This document shows positions 1 through 12,262 of a stretch of 64,000 nucleotides of DNA, in pieces. Positions within the stretch are counted from its first letter, which is position 1. Every line of letters starts with the position of its first letter. The stretch covers positions 275,043 to 339,042 of the forward strand of contig JAAOOA010000434.1 in the NCBI GenBank assembly GCA_012861695.1, written 5' to 3'. This DNA comes from Trematomus loennbergii (taxonomy: Eukaryota > Chordata > Actinopteri > Perciformes > Nototheniidae). A program made the position numbers and the translations under genes. The notes beneath the pieces were generated by a model. The model worked only from the letters and a program-made list of their open reading frames with translations, had not been told where the DNA came from and searched no databases.

Positions 1-515
1 CCTCTCAACACCCCCCCCCGTTGAAAATGTACTAGCGGTGATTATTTGCGGTACCGAGGTGGGCCGGTCGAGAGTCCCGGGCTGATTTGTAGTCCCAGTC
101 CGCCGCTGCCCACGGGTAAATGTCTTCCCAGTCTTTCTTGTATGTGCATCTTCTTCTTTTCTTAGCTGTAGTTTTAGTTTCCTCCATTTTCCATAACCTG
201 CTGCGTCGCCTGCGTTATTGACTTTCATTGTTGTTGTTTGGCGCGGCCGCGGCGGTGTGTGTGTGAGTGAGTTACTCTCATTGGTTAACACTTGACCAGC
301 ACCCGCCGTGTTTTACAGTTTGATTGACAGCAAACACAGCTCCGTGATGATAGCCTTCCCTGCTTTCTCAACAGCCATTGGATAAATCTGATTTTAGAAA
401 AGCGTTTTAGCCAATCAAAATGAAATATGCGGGACATCGTCTCAATTTGCGGGACGCACCAAAAGTCGTGAAAATGCTGTGCAGTCCCGCGCAAAGCGGG
501 ACATCTGGTCACCCT
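1..515. mobile_element. Truncated DNA transposon right end, hAT-like
   Basis: The stretch ends in GGGACATCTGGTCACCCTA, with several GCGGGAC repeats before it (429-505). This resembles termini of vertebrate hAT-type elements that start or end with a TGGTCACCCTA motif. The left terminus lies outside the window, so no target duplication can be checked. No intact coding region is seen. Family placement rests on the terminal motif only. Confidence 0.3.
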
Positions 516-1333
516 AGTGTAGATGGGCAAGGGAAAGGCTGAACAGGAACACAAGAGGAACTAGAGAATGCAATTCCTGAAGAAATTGCTAGTGGGAATG
601 CTTTATGCTGAATTGCTATGCTGAAATGTAATGTGTAAGAAGAAAGTGAAGAATTTAGATTGAAATGATACATGAACACTGGGGGCTTGAATGTGTGATG
701 AGAGAAGAAAAGAAAGTAAAAAAGCTTGGAAAAGCAGCAGAATATTTGAACTGCAAACTATTGAACTAACTTGATGACGAATGATCTGTCGCCATGGCAA
801 CGGTATTTAATGACACCCCATAATACGCTTAGATGTTTTGATGGCTGCATCGTTACCAAACCTGTGAAGTTTTGGGCCGTTTGGAGCATTTTCACTGAAC
901 TTTTGAGAAAACCGTGTTTCATAGCGAGCATTGTGTTGCGATGGCAACGGCATGTCCCGTAGATGTCTTCACGGCTGGACTGTTAGCACACTTGAAACTA
1001 TTCAGCAAACTATAAATAATAATCTAAGTTATTGAGTTTTTAGCATAATACTTCAGAATCTTAAAATTCCTTAACGTTTGTATGCAATTGTGCTAAATTC
1101 AACACTGGAATCAAGCAAATATGAATATGTTTGCATGACATTATTTATTTATATTTTGCCATCACTTAATTATACGTTTAATACAAGCTAAGGTACATGT
1201 GATGATAGCTAGTTAGTGTGATGCCTCCTCCAAACAGCATAATAACCAGACTGTATCATTAAAACAACAAGTACCAGTTCTAGATCCTTGACTTTAGACA
1301 AACAATTCAAAAGACAAAATCAACTAAATGTAT
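516..1333. other. Intergenic, AT-rich; two X-box-like sites
   Basis: No convincing coding region. The only notable content is the pair of GTTGCCATGGCAAC-like motifs listed separately; the rest is AT-rich single-copy-looking DNA. Confidence 0.5.
788..948. promoter_or_regulatory. Pair of RFX X-box-like palindromes
   Basis: GTCGCCATGGCAAC (788-801) and GTTGCGATGGCAAC (935-948) each differ by one base from the palindromic RFX-binding X-box GTTGCCATGGCAAC. They lie 147 bases apart in the same orientation. No promoter or first exon is visible beside them, and they could be part of an old repeat, so function is speculative. Confidence 0.25.
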
Positions 1334-1337
1334 TTAA

Positions 1338-2232
<895 letters not shown>

Positions 2233-2351
2233 ACCGATCTTTATTTGAAGGTGCCTCTTAACCTGAGATATTAGTTATACAGTAATAGTATTGACAATCT
2301 AAAAAAACTGAGCAACTCAACGGTTAACTTTATATTTCTTATTGTCTAAAG

Positions 2352-2985
2352 CAGGGGTCGGCAACCCCTGGCACGCGTGCCACCATTGGCACGCGGCACC
2401 GTAACCAGTGGCACACTAGGAATAAGTGGAATAAGTGTGCAAAATATAAAAAAATTATTTTCGGATCCTGAACGAGACCGCCGCCAGAGCGCGTCTCCCC
2501 GTTACCTGCAGAAGGAAGCCATGCACACAACGCAGCCCCGCTCTCTTTAACTCCAGGCGACTTTCTGCCGCTTTCCTCCGTGGTGCAGTGCTGATCGTTT
2601 CACCACAGAGGAAAGCACTTCACAAATTGCAGTACCCATAAGGAGCTGTACAAATGCTGCAGTTTTTGCGTGGCTGTGTCTTTAGTTGAAAGCCCAGTGG
2701 CAATCTGCTCATCTCTCATCGAAAAAATATGCTACACAGGGGCGGACTGGCCATCTGTCGAATCACAGACCGGAAGATCGTCCTTATTATTATGCCGTTC
2801 AAACCAATTATTTAAAGTTGTTTGTTAAATTCGGCATTATGTAAGTTGCGCTGACAGGTCCACACACTGCGAGGCCCCCCCGCCCTCCTGTTGACAGTTC
2901 ATGAGCGTCAAGCTCCTCCCCCCTCCGGTGTTAATTCACGATCGTCGGCACGCTGATAATTTATCAAAAAGGTTGCCGACCCCTG
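2352..2985. mobile_element. hAT non-autonomous transposon with perfect TSD
   Basis: Inverted termini CAGGGGTCGGCAACC (2352-2366) and GGTTGCCGACCCCTG (2971-2985) are flanked by the 8-bp direct repeat GTCTAAAG (2344-2351 and 2986-2993). An 8-bp duplication and CAGGGGT-type termini are characteristic of hAT elements. At 634 bp with no transposase it is non-autonomous. An internal CAGGGGCGGACTGGCC motif near 2736 looks like the end of another element inserted earlier. Confidence 0.93.
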
Positions 2986-3397
2986 GTCTAAAGCATTTAT
3001 TATTTTCATATTCAGTGTGGACGGATTGAGACAGCGTGGTGTCCAGAGAGCTGCAGAGACTTCAGGGAGAAACCTCCGTGTGATGGACGTCCTGTCTGTT
3101 GGTTTGGAGAGGACTGAGGGTCTTTCCTCTGCAAGGAGGACCAGGCCTGATGGAGGAGCCCATGCTGGGCATAGCCGATACCAACTGCACAGGCCTAGTC
3201 TGTCACTTTATTTGACTAACTGTGTTTACTTATACATTTAATAGGTTTATACCTTCTGTCCATATGTGCTTTTTATTTAAAACATTTTTGATTAACTTTT
3301 GGTTCACATTTCAATAAATTGAATTTGTATTTGCACTCCTTTTGTCCATTGTTCTTACTGAAAATGTTAGATTACACATTCACATCCGACTGAAGAT

Positions 3398-3606
3398 TGG
3401 CCCCATTTATTTGTGACGTTGCAAACTCTGCGGTACAAGGCACAGGTGTTGTGAAGCTCATAAAGTGAGGCAAATAGAAATAATCAGCTGATGGCGTGTA
3501 GATGTGGAAATAGGTGCATTCGATCAGCTGACTGTTTTTCGCCACACTTTATAAGCCTATAACCACACCTTCTCTGAGGTGCAGCGTCACAAACAAATGA
3601 TGGTCC
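3398..3606. mobile_element. Short hairpin MITE
   Basis: The left part (CCATTTATTTGTGACG, 3402-3417) is the near-exact inverse of the right part (CGTCACAAACAAATGATGG). Further matching inner segments (CATAAAGTGAGGC versus GCCACACTTTATAAG; CAGCTGAT versus ATCAGCTG) let nearly the whole 200 bases fold on itself. No clear target duplication was found. Confidence 0.45.
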
Positions 3607-3681
3607 TGATAGACTACAAAAATATTCGGTGTGCAGATCTTTTTTTCACAATAAAAGTAGTTTCTTAGTGAATGTCCTGTA

Positions 3682-5122
3682 TCAGCTTTTAATTTCCCTC
3701 TTGGATGTTCTTCTTGACCCTCAGAGAAGGAGAAAATGTTGAGTCGTGTCTTTCAGGCCTGTCCTTTCCTAACAAAAATTACAGGAAACATAAAACATAT
3801 TATTGCAGAACAAGTGTGTTATTTATGAAAGAGGTGGTGTGTGTTTTTAGGGGCTGTATATAATTATTTTGTAATTGTAATGTTTTTTTTTATTTCAACA
3901 GTGAGCTACAAAGACAATCAGATTATGAATGAAAAGTATGACATTCATCAACATTGAAATATATTTTATTATCAAAATAATATTTAACGTTAAGCTTGCT
4001 CTGTTGTCTCACTGAAAGAATCACTTTTACCACATTTTTCACAGACAATATTGAGAGATAAATTGTAGCAGTTCTCACTATGTGTCAAATATCTTTGCCT
4101 TCAATACATTCAATTAGAAAGCTGACAAAGTCATATTGCTTGTTAACATCTAAATATAACTTTTTGCATGGAAAAACCCCTCAAATTCACTGATGTGTAG
4201 GTGATCTAGTATTTAGTATTGTTTAATGAAATGTATATCAGTGTATTAAAGTCAATACTTCATTTATTTAAACCAATATCTTTCTTGATTCTTTGTACAG
4301 TATGAAAAAAGAGTATTTGTACCTGTGCTGAAGTTCACTGCTGTGGGGAGTCCAGTTCTGTCTCTCACTCTCTGGTCCAGCCTGTCTGCATCACCTGGAA
4401 ACTTTAAACAAACAGATATATATGTAAAGTACCATGTGTACAAACTTATTCTCTTCTGTTGAACATGTTGGATTGTGTATTGGCCGAGTCAGGGTCCTTT
4501 TTATTTTACTGTAACTTTGGAAGTTGTGTTACCAATGCTTACTGTTTATTTGATACCAATTTGGTAATACAATTAATAAAAACAACAAGATTTGGGTTCG
4601 TTCTTCAGATGACTGTGACGTTAACGTGTAAGCTCAATAATGAACTCCAGCTCAACCAACCATATTGTAATATCAAAGTAATCATCTTGAAATATGACAT
4701 TAATAATTGTAATATACACACATCTTATTGTGAGGTTGATTTCACATACACTACTTCGACGTTAGCTTGTCTACATACTTGAGCATAGCGGATTTAAATG
4801 AACCTTAGCGATGCATACAGTTCCAACTACATAATAAAATATCTCTCTAAGTTACAAGGATGACCTTATTTTATCAACCTCAAACAGAAGCCGTTTGTTC
4901 TACAGTATTATCCCACTTAACGCTTAACACTTGTCTATTTCGTTTTAACCTTTATATATACAGTCTATGGTTTTAACTTGCAGGCTACGATTAGCATCGT
5001 TAGCACAGATGTAGCTACCACTCGCTTACACGCTAACCCAAGCCTTAACATTCATTACGTAGCTGATTAAAATCATAAACACATAAATAAGTACTCGAAT
5101 TTCACTTACCGCAAAACCGCAT
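3682..5122 (-). CDS. Possible three-exon 40-residue microgene
   Basis: Not recognised. On the minus strand an ATG at 5122 runs to a splice donor GCG/GTAAGT at 5110. A 72-base exon (4394-4323) has an acceptor TTTCCAG and donor CAG/GTACAA, and a last exon (3719-3682) has a pyrimidine-rich acceptor and ends in TGA. The phases match across both junctions, giving 40 residues; the middle exon reads DADRLDQRVRDRTGLPTAV and onward. A GC box lies upstream of exon 1. Against it: other ATGs precede this one, the product is very short, the second donor is weak, and no polyadenylation signal was fixed. It could instead be a non-coding transcript or an old repeat. Confidence 0.2.
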
Positions 5123-5239
5123 TCATGCACCGTCTGTTTTAACCGCAGAGCGAGTCACAATAGTCCGATATAAGCATGAAGACACGGACCGTTAGCCCTG
5201 CAGTCATCCGGTTCGACCTGACTATGGCTGTGACTGTGT

Positions 5240-5300
5240 GACTGACCCGAGCCTCGTCGTTCTGATAGCTCCGCCCCTTCGCTCCAACCCCCCTCCCTCC
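5240..5300 (-). promoter_or_regulatory. GC-box-containing putative promoter
   Basis: GGGGCGGAGC on the minus strand (5268-5277) next to a C-rich run (5285-5303) lies just upstream of the donor-bearing exon that ends at 5110. Local CpG content is higher than in the surroundings. It supports, but does not prove, minus-strand transcription. Confidence 0.22.
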
Positions 5301-5303
5301 CCC

Positions 5304-6337
5304 ACATCTACAGTTGAAAATTACATTTGCGACACATTCATCGCAAGAAGTGTAGCAAAAGTCAAGGCCGCAGATTCGTCGATTTATACTGCCACAGAGC
5401 AGATTCGTGAAGTTGTAGTGACTGATTTGAGAGGTTATAATAACCAAGTTGCAGTTGTAATGGAAAATATATTTAAAAAAAAAAAAAAATTCTACAAGCT
5501 ACAAAACTTATTTTTTCTTCTGTGACTTCAAATTTGTTTCACAGATACGTGGATATTTTATACAAGTGTAAATGTATGCACACAAGCTCAGATTTTTTTT
5601 CTGCAAGTGCTCACATCAGGTTTTACATGCTCTCGCATTTTGCACCATTTCTACCTTCATACCTGTCATCAAATTTCATTTTTAGTTGCTGCTGTAGCGG
5701 AAGTTTAGTACAACTATTTTTGATTAAATACTCCAAATCTCCACCCTCCATAATTGCACCTGCTTCAGTTGCTTGCTACTTTCTAACGGCGGTGAGAGTG
5801 GTGCAGTGATGCTATCTATCGATTAGATTTATGATTCGAAAATTATAAAAGTAGGGTAGATATTATCCGGCTGAACAAAACGTGCATTTATCTAACAGGC
5901 TCGTTTTCCACAGACCTTATTTCCAGCTATTTTCCAAAATCCTATGGAGAAATCCCAGCCGCCTCTGGCTTCCCTTGGCATGGCCCTGACTAATCAAAGG
6001 TTGGCAGGGGCATGACGTGAGCCTCGTCTGATTGGTCAATCCCTCATTTTTTTTCACCAAGGGAAGCCAATTTTGACTGGCCTCCTCTCGCAACAGTGAG
6101 TGCAATCTACTGTTTCACCATAACATCTAGAGGGGCGCTGTTTCCCTCTTTGTAAAATACTCAATGAGAATGGGAGAGAGATGGGCCGGCTGCAACACAC
6201 AGCAAAGAAGAATTACCGAAACTAAACGAAGTGTTTTTATTTATTTATTAAAATTATAACTACAATCCGAAAAAACAGGGAAGCCTGGCTTCCCTTGGCC
6301 TCCAGGAGAAAACGCCACTGCTATTTTGTATGTACTC
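5304..6337. other. Intergenic with unclassified repeat-like DNA
   Basis: No coding region is supported. 5890-6320 repeats the motif GGCTTCCCTTGGC (near 5968 and 6287) with an inverse GGGAAGCC near 6060 and 6281. This suggests a degenerate DNA transposon, but its ends could not be set. Confidence 0.35.
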
Positions 6338-6341
6338 TTAA

Positions 6342-7126
6342 AGGTCCCATGTCATGCTTTTCCGGTTATTACCCGTCCCCTTGTGTGTTATGAAGGTTTT
6401 TATGCATGTAAACGGTGTGCAGAGTCAAAACCCTCAAAGTACACCCTGTAGCGAGTAAAACTCTAACACAGAAAATACCTCCCCAAAACGCCTCGTTGGA
6501 GATACGTCATTGTCCATTTGATTCTTCCGGGACGGGGTGGCGTAACCCCGTACCCGGAACGAAATGGACCAATCCGTGGAGCCGTTATGTTACGTCCGCG
6601 GAGCCGTTACGTTAAGCCCCCGCTGATTGGTCCAAATTGACCAATCCACGGACTTCCTCACACACAGGCAGCTCTGCTGATTTCTCCTCCCTGGCTGCAG
6701 GCTGATAACAGACAGTTGGGATCGCGGCGAAATTCTCTCTGCAGACCCATTCTCACAGCGTTTATCAACCTTTTTCTTACTCAATATCAAGCCACACTTA
6801 TTGTTTTTACTTCGGCTGTGAGTTTGTGTGTGCTCAGGATGAGTTTGGCTGTGTTTCGCTGTGTATGCTAAACAAGGAAACAACACCTCCACGAACGTCC
6901 CGACCAATCAGAGCACACTGTGCTCACAGGGAGGGTGGGGGCTTGAGCTATTGGAGCTACAACGAGCCGTTAAAGGCAGAGAGTGAAATTCAGTGAATAC
7001 ACGTAGTTTACAGAGATGCTGTATGAGAAACCAAAGTGAGTTTGGAAAATTGCACAATATAAATCTATTTTAGTATACCTCAACAATGGAATTATGATCA
7101 GTAGAAATGGCCATGACATGGGACCT
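6342..7126. mobile_element. TTAA-flanked DNA transposon, Kolobok-like, short form
   Basis: Inverted termini AGGTCCCATGTCATG and CATGACATGGGACCT are flanked by TTAA (6338-6341, 7127-7130). TTAA duplication with purine-starting termini fits Kolobok better than piggyBac. The outer parts match the 2.8-kb THAP-bearing copy at 21904-24690. The middle differs: about 110 bases (6712-6830) are shared instead with the arm of the long-inverted-repeat element at 11129-11225. No coding capacity. Confidence 0.8.
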
Positions 7127-7130
7127 TTAA

Positions 7131-7830
7131 TATTGTTTTCATCAAATATAACATATTAAAAAAATAATTCAATAACGTGCTTTAACCACAAGGTACACAA
7201 AGCATACAATGCCATAATAACTTTTTATTATTAGTGTAGGACACGTATAACATCTGAAGATGTGTAGTTTTATACATGTTTTCACATAATTTTACAGGAT
7301 ATTGCTATATTATTTGACATGTTTTACTTCTACACATTAATATCTGATTCGCAAAACATCACAGACAGAAAGGTATATCCATCATTTAATAATGGTAAGC
7401 TATTGAAATTCTGATTCCATGGATGTGTCTCCCATCACCCAAAACCCCTGACTATTCTTTCAACTCAGTATTTACATTCTTATATTCAAAGAAAATCAGT
7501 AATATCTTTAAAAAAAGTCCTTTTATATCAGCTGTGCACCGTTATGGTGTAAATATAACCATCTACCAATTGGATCAAATATAAAAGTCAGCCGAATTAA
7601 TGTTGATACTGCAAGGAGACGTATCGTGTGAAGAGAAATTGAAGACGTTGTTTAATTGCTGATATATTTATGATTCACGTCACGTATTCAGTTTCGGTGG
7701 CAATATTTAAGGCAGCCGAACTGTGTATTACAATGCCATTATGTGATGACTTCCAAAGAGAAAAGCAAGCACACTCGGATTCAAGTATTATTTTCTTCTT
7801 TTTTTTTTAATGTTTTTCGGATTTCATATT
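7131..7830. repeat. Fragment of the long-inverted-repeat family
   Basis: About 7540-7790 matches the inner part of the right arm of the 20.9-26.1 kb element (25297-25620), including a shared GTTGATACTGCAAGGAGACG motif. The remainder is AT-rich without features. Confidence 0.55.
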
Positions 7831-8194
7831 ACATAACAACACATTCTCACTCCCAACTCGGTCTATGTTGACGTTATGTCAGGGTCCCTGTCGTCACTTT
7901 CCAACGCAAGGGGGGGCCCTTTAGCGTCGAGTGTCAACTATCAGGGAGTCCCAATGGGCGCGTTCACACCGGAGTACTTTGGAGTACTTTTCCCACAATA
8001 GTTCATCAGAACTACGATATATTTGCGTTCACACCAAAAGCCCCAGGAACTAAAGTAGCTCAAATTAGTTCGTCCGACCCGCTTTTCAGTCCCTGCTAGA
8101 GAGCAGGGACTGTTGTGGGAGAAAATAGTTTGTACGTCTGATTGGCTGTGCGGAATGCAAACCACGCCCGTTTGACAGAATTTGTAAGCGGCCA

Positions 8195-8395
8195 TTGTAT
8201 TTGCTCGCTTCGGGCAGCGCACCCGAAGAGATTACTTTTGTGAAAGCAGTTATTATAGCAACACTAAATAAATCATCGGAGCGGTGGAGTGATGAGGATG
8301 TCTCGGGGCTTCTGGCGATTTACTCGGAGGACGCGAAGCGCCGCATTCAGAAGCTTCTACTGAATGCAGTTTCCGTGGCTCAGCAAAGTTAGCAG
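8195..8395 (+). pseudogene. Myb/SANT-like Harbinger protein, N-terminal exon (copy A)
   Basis: Reads ERWSDEDVSGLLAIYSED followed by RRIQKLLL, the tryptophan-and-acidic pattern of the Myb/SANT-like DNA-binding partner that Harbinger elements encode beside the transposase. In sister copy C the protein starts at an ATG; the matching codon here (8255-8257) is ATA, so the start is lost. Translation stops in TAG after VSVAQQS. The C-terminal part lies in a separate exon at 9290-9522. No intact product is expected. Confidence 0.6.
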
Positions 8396-9289
8396 ACCTG
8401 GCAAAGTCATGTCGGGACGACTACGAAGGTAAAATAAAATACATGCACTGCACTGTTTTAATCTGCACAATACTGGTCTTAGATGTACTTTTATTTGCTC
8501 AGTAGATCGAGCTAGCCATGCTAGAACTTGCTAACGTTAGGTCCAAGCTGGCTAACAACATCTAGCTAGCTAGCTATTCTCAGCGATGCCCGCTATGAAC
8601 ACGTTTTGACTTGTGAATAAGTGTGCAATGTTCTGTAATTTGCTTCACTAACTCATGGCACTAATCGTGTGTTTCAGGCGAGGTGTTTCTCTCAGGATTA
8701 GAAACTAGTTTTCCCCTCCGGGATAAAACGATAATATAACGTTAGCAATTAGCATGCTAGCTGGACATAATGCTACCTCTGACAATACATTGTAGTTGCT
8801 ATAATTTCAAGTAATTTGCAACATTCATTCTACATGTTAATGGTAAAAGCTTAAACAGTTGATTACCTGCATGCCACAAAGACTGATGTTCTAATATTTT
8901 TGCACATTTAAGTAGAAATGTAATTGAAATTCTATTTATTTTTACCTTTTTTTTATTGATTGTTATAATTGTACTCAGCCATGTTATGTTAGATGTCAAT
9001 CCACTTACACTGTAACTACTCTGGCCTTGAAAGAAGGTTACACATCTAACTGATGTCCACTAATCCCTATAAAACAAAGTTCAAGCATACATTAAGCACA
9101 AAACAATAAATAAGGGCACTTTGATATTTATTCTTTATTTGATATTATTTGATCCTATCTATCTATCTTATCTTCTACTTTACACCTGCATTTTGTACAC
9201 TGTCCCTGCCTGCACCATGTCCAATGTTGGACAATGTTGTCTCGTTGTTGCGATTATACTGATCTTGTATCTTGCATATTTCAGCTTAG

Positions 9290-9522
9290 GAAAGTGGGCA
9301 CGCGATGACAGCTTCCTTGACACCATCATGGCGATGGACCGCCGTGCCATGGTCAGCAAGGAAAATGAGGAGCTGCGTGCCAAGGAGATGCACGACGAAC
9401 GGCTGCTGCATTCACACAAGGCCCAGGAATCGGACGACCAGCAACAAAATACCTTTCAGGCTGGGCTTCTGGCAGTGCTAAGCGAGCTGATTAAATCCAA
9501 CAGGCCTTCAATACAAAATTAA
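9290..9522 (+). pseudogene. Myb/SANT-like Harbinger protein, C-terminal exon (copy A)
   Basis: Begins after a CTTAG acceptor and reads ARDDSFLDTIMAMDRRAMVS, then a charged, probably coiled-coil segment rich in Glu, Lys and His. It ends in TAA after a short leucine-rich tail. Homologous exons occur at 34769-34947 and 49649-49893. Such C-terminal tails follow the Myb/SANT-like domain in Harbinger second proteins. Copy A has lost one codon of the MEDRR motif seen in the other copies. Confidence 0.6.
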
Positions 9523-9562
9523 GAAAAACTTGTCGTCGTTGATAAACTGTACAATGACTTGT

Positions 9563-9692
9563 TGGGAGGCGTGTGGTCTGGTGCGTTGGTGTTCGGATCA
9601 GGGGAGCACAGGTTCAAACCCCACTGCAGTCAGGATGTCGTTGTGTCCCTGGGCAAGACACTTCACCCCAAATTGCTTACACCTGGGACAGT
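9563..9692 (+). mobile_element. tRNA-derived SINE
   Basis: Contains a polymerase III B-box-like GGTTCAAACCCC (9611-9622). It is followed by the fish SINE core GTGTCCCTGGGCAAGACACT (9642-9661) and an A-box-like stretch upstream. A sister insertion with the A-box region deleted is at the same relative place in the Harbinger 3' half (50000-50095), so it was inserted before the Harbinger copies separated. Confidence 0.65.
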
Positions 9693-10256
9693 TAATTTTG
9701 TATTATTGTGATTATATATATATGCCACTGTTATTAATACTGACACCTAACTTTGCACTAAGGTGTGTCTGCTGCTGAGCCTACCTATTGTTATTATAGA
9801 TATATATATTGCCACTGTTATTATATTGTTTTGATACTACTGACACTTATTGATCTGCTGCTGATAAATAAAAGAGAACCTACATGCACAGCACTAGCAT
9901 CATGACTGTCTTTGTTTAAACCAGCAGCAGTGCAGCGGTACACAGACTAACCTGTGTGTGTGTAACGTAGTTCTTCAGGTGTGTATGCTTAACATGTATG
10001 TATTTATCACAGTAAAGATGGTATACAAAAGCTTTTTAAAGAGCCTTCAACCTCATCCCATTGTCTTTAACACACATTTAACATAATAATATACAAATAT
10101 ACAGTATGAGTGCTGACATGATACTGACATTTAATCTTTGCACTAAGGTGTGTCTGCACTATTGTAATTGTGTCTGTTGACTGGTAAATAAAAGAGAGAA
10201 CCAAATGCACTGTACAAAAGATCAGCTTTATTGTCAATTTACAATTTCCATGCTGT

Positions 10257-10794
10257 TCAGATGCCTCTCCCCAACGTTGCTTCCAGGCGAATACAGAGGA
10301 GTTGAAAAGAGCCCTTGGACATTCGGAAATCTTTGATCCACTGCACATTGGTGTACGTTGGCACCACCTCCCACCAGACCGACGTTCTATTGTTCACCCA
10401 GAGTTCCGTAGTATTCGCATATCTGGAACACATACAAAGACACAAATTAGCCCTACATAACTCCATAAATCCTACATTAGATAGTATTAATGTGATTTAA
10501 TGAACGTACCATTGCTGTTCTTTGGGCGTGATAACGGCCATCATCCTCAGCTGTCCTACGGCGAAACATGTCCATAGCGTGTGCTTTCGTCGTCCAATCC
10601 TTTTGTTAAGGCTTCTTAACCGCCTTCGCCTCCGACTCAGCATTTCTATTGCATTTGAATGGTCGATCTGAGATTTGTATTTGTGGCTGAGTTATTGACT
10701 TGAATAACTCAGTTACGAAGCTGTATAACACGACCACCAAAACGTCAACTCCATACCGTGTCTGAGGTCGGAAGGTAAACAGAAGCATACAGCG
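10257..10794 (-). pseudogene. Harbinger transposase, N-terminal part only (copy A)
   Basis: On the minus strand a first exon region (10794 to about 10509) reads VLVVVLYSFVTELF and ends in a donor ATG/GTACGT. After a TTCCAG acceptor near 10425 comes VWWEVVPTYTNVQWIKDFRM, then SKGSFQLLC. This W-x(n)-F-R-M-S-K-x-x-F pattern is the conserved N-terminal region of Harbinger/HARBI1-type transposases. The frame then jumps straight to the last residues of the gene, so the DDE catalytic core is missing. Copy B keeps the complementary C-terminal half. Confidence 0.65.
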
Positions 10795-10804
10795 GAAGCG
10801 GAAG

Positions 10805-10942
10805 TTTTTTTTCTTCTTCTTCTTCTCTCGGTTTTTTGGCGAATTGCAACTTTAAGGTGCATACCGCCACCTACTGTACTCGCCGTGAAGTTGTTTGCGG
10901 CCTGCCAGTAAACCCAAAGCAGAAGAAGAAGAAGTGACGTCA
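10805..10942 (-). mobile_element. Non-LTR retrotransposon tail with (GAA)n
   Basis: On the minus strand a conserved block with AGTAGGTGGCGGTATGCACC precedes an A-rich (GAA)n run, as in the short 3' tails common in fish genomes. A sister copy is at 36013-36145 in Harbinger copy B at the same relative position, so the insertion predates their split. Confidence 0.4.
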
Positions 10943-11924
10943 GCGGCTCATTTGCCTAATCCACCCCCAGGAACTCATTTTGGTGTGAACGCGATCTGCT
11001 TTAGTTCATCAGAACTAAAAGAGCTCTCATGAACTAAAGTTCTCATGAACTACTGTGGGAAAAGTACTTGGTGTGAACGCCCCTAATATTGACTTACATA
11101 GAGCTCCCTGAACGTTGGTAATAGACGAGTTGGGATCGCGGTGAAATGCTCTCCGCAGATCCATTCTCACAGCGTTTATCAACCTTTTTCTTACTCAATA
11201 TCAAGCCACACTTATTGTTTTTACTTCTTTATTTTAATTGAATAATTGCGGGCTTTTGTTGCTGTCAGTTAGGGGGAGAGAAGGGGCTCAGAATACTGAA
11301 ATCTGTATTGTTTCATCGTTTTTTCCTTCTAACTTTGTATTCTTTTCTAAACTACACACTGTTATTTACTCAACAATAAGACACAATTATCCTTGTGTTT
11401 ATTTATTTGTTTGATTAATAAACACAAGTTGGAGTCCGTCAGGACCGAGGGTCGGAGCAGCTCATAGTAGTTGCTTTAGAGAATTTTACACCCGGAAGTA
11501 AGTATTCTCTCCGCTTCGCTTGACAAACTCCGTGATTAATCCTCAAGCTCTGTGATTGGATGTTTGAGTGTGCGCCGAGGGTTATGCCGAGCGTCGAACA
11601 TCACTTTGAAATGGGATGGAACCACGGCAGACTGTCCAAAACTGGATTTGAACGCACCCCGTCCCCCCCTCCCCCACCCCGTCCCCAGAACTACACATGA
11701 TGGCTATTGTGTGTTTCGCAACACGTTCTATGGCACGTCTCTGCTGGGAATTGTAGTTTTAAAAGACGTTTTCGTATTTCCCATAATAAGAAGTTGCCAG
11801 TATTAAACTGTGTACATCCCTGGAGGTTTAGGGGATAGGAAAAACTCAAATTTAAAACATATAATTAATAAATGGGTGAAAATTGCTTGTGTCCATAACG
11901 GGCAGCATTAATATATACCCACAT

Positions 11925-12262
11925 GACAGCTAAGGTCAGAAGAGCTTTATTTAACAGCTGGTCTTATGTCTGTGAACAAACTCCCAGAAACCTGCAGGTC
12001 CGCTGCAACTCTTACTACTTTTAAATCCAGGCTGAAGACTTTTCTTTTTGCCGCTGCTTTTAATTGAACTATTCATATCTTAAACTGCACTGTAACTTTT
12101 ATCCATGTATTTTTTCTTTTAATGTTTATTTTATTATCTTTTATTTTTAATGACTGATTTTAAATGCCATTTTCTTAATGTCTTCCATTTTTGTAAAGCA
12201 CTTTGAATTGCCTTGTGTTGAAAGGTGCTATATAAATAAACTTGCCTTGCCTTGCCTTGCCT
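11925..12262 (+). mobile_element. L2-type LINE 3' end
   Basis: An open stretch (11969-12067) reads SVNKLPETCRSAATLTTFKS, then RLKTFLFAAAFN and a stop, the C-terminus of L2-clade LINE reverse transcriptase proteins. The 3' UTR contains TGTAAAGCACTTTGAATTGC and ends in tandem CTTGC units (12241-12261), the usual L2 tail in fish. Strongly 5'-truncated. Confidence 0.87.

Larger units (their letters stand above)
7956..11084. mobile_element. PIF/Harbinger transposon, copy A (internally deleted)
   Basis: Termini GGGCGCGTTCACACC and GGTGTGAACGCCCCT are flanked by AAT (7953-7955, 11085-11087), a 3-bp duplication as in PIF/Harbinger. The empty site is visible in the paralogous arm near 17004, which reads on without the insert. 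It carries the two usual genes, both broken: a Myb/SANT-like gene on the plus strand and a transposase on the minus strand that keeps only its N-terminal part. A SINE and a (TTC)n retro-tail lie inside and are shared with sister copies. Confidence 0.87.

Noticed and set aside
9563..9692. tRNA gene
   Set aside because: It has B-box-like sequence but no cloverleaf or anticodon arm and carries the SINE core; repeated at 50000 in a sister transposon.
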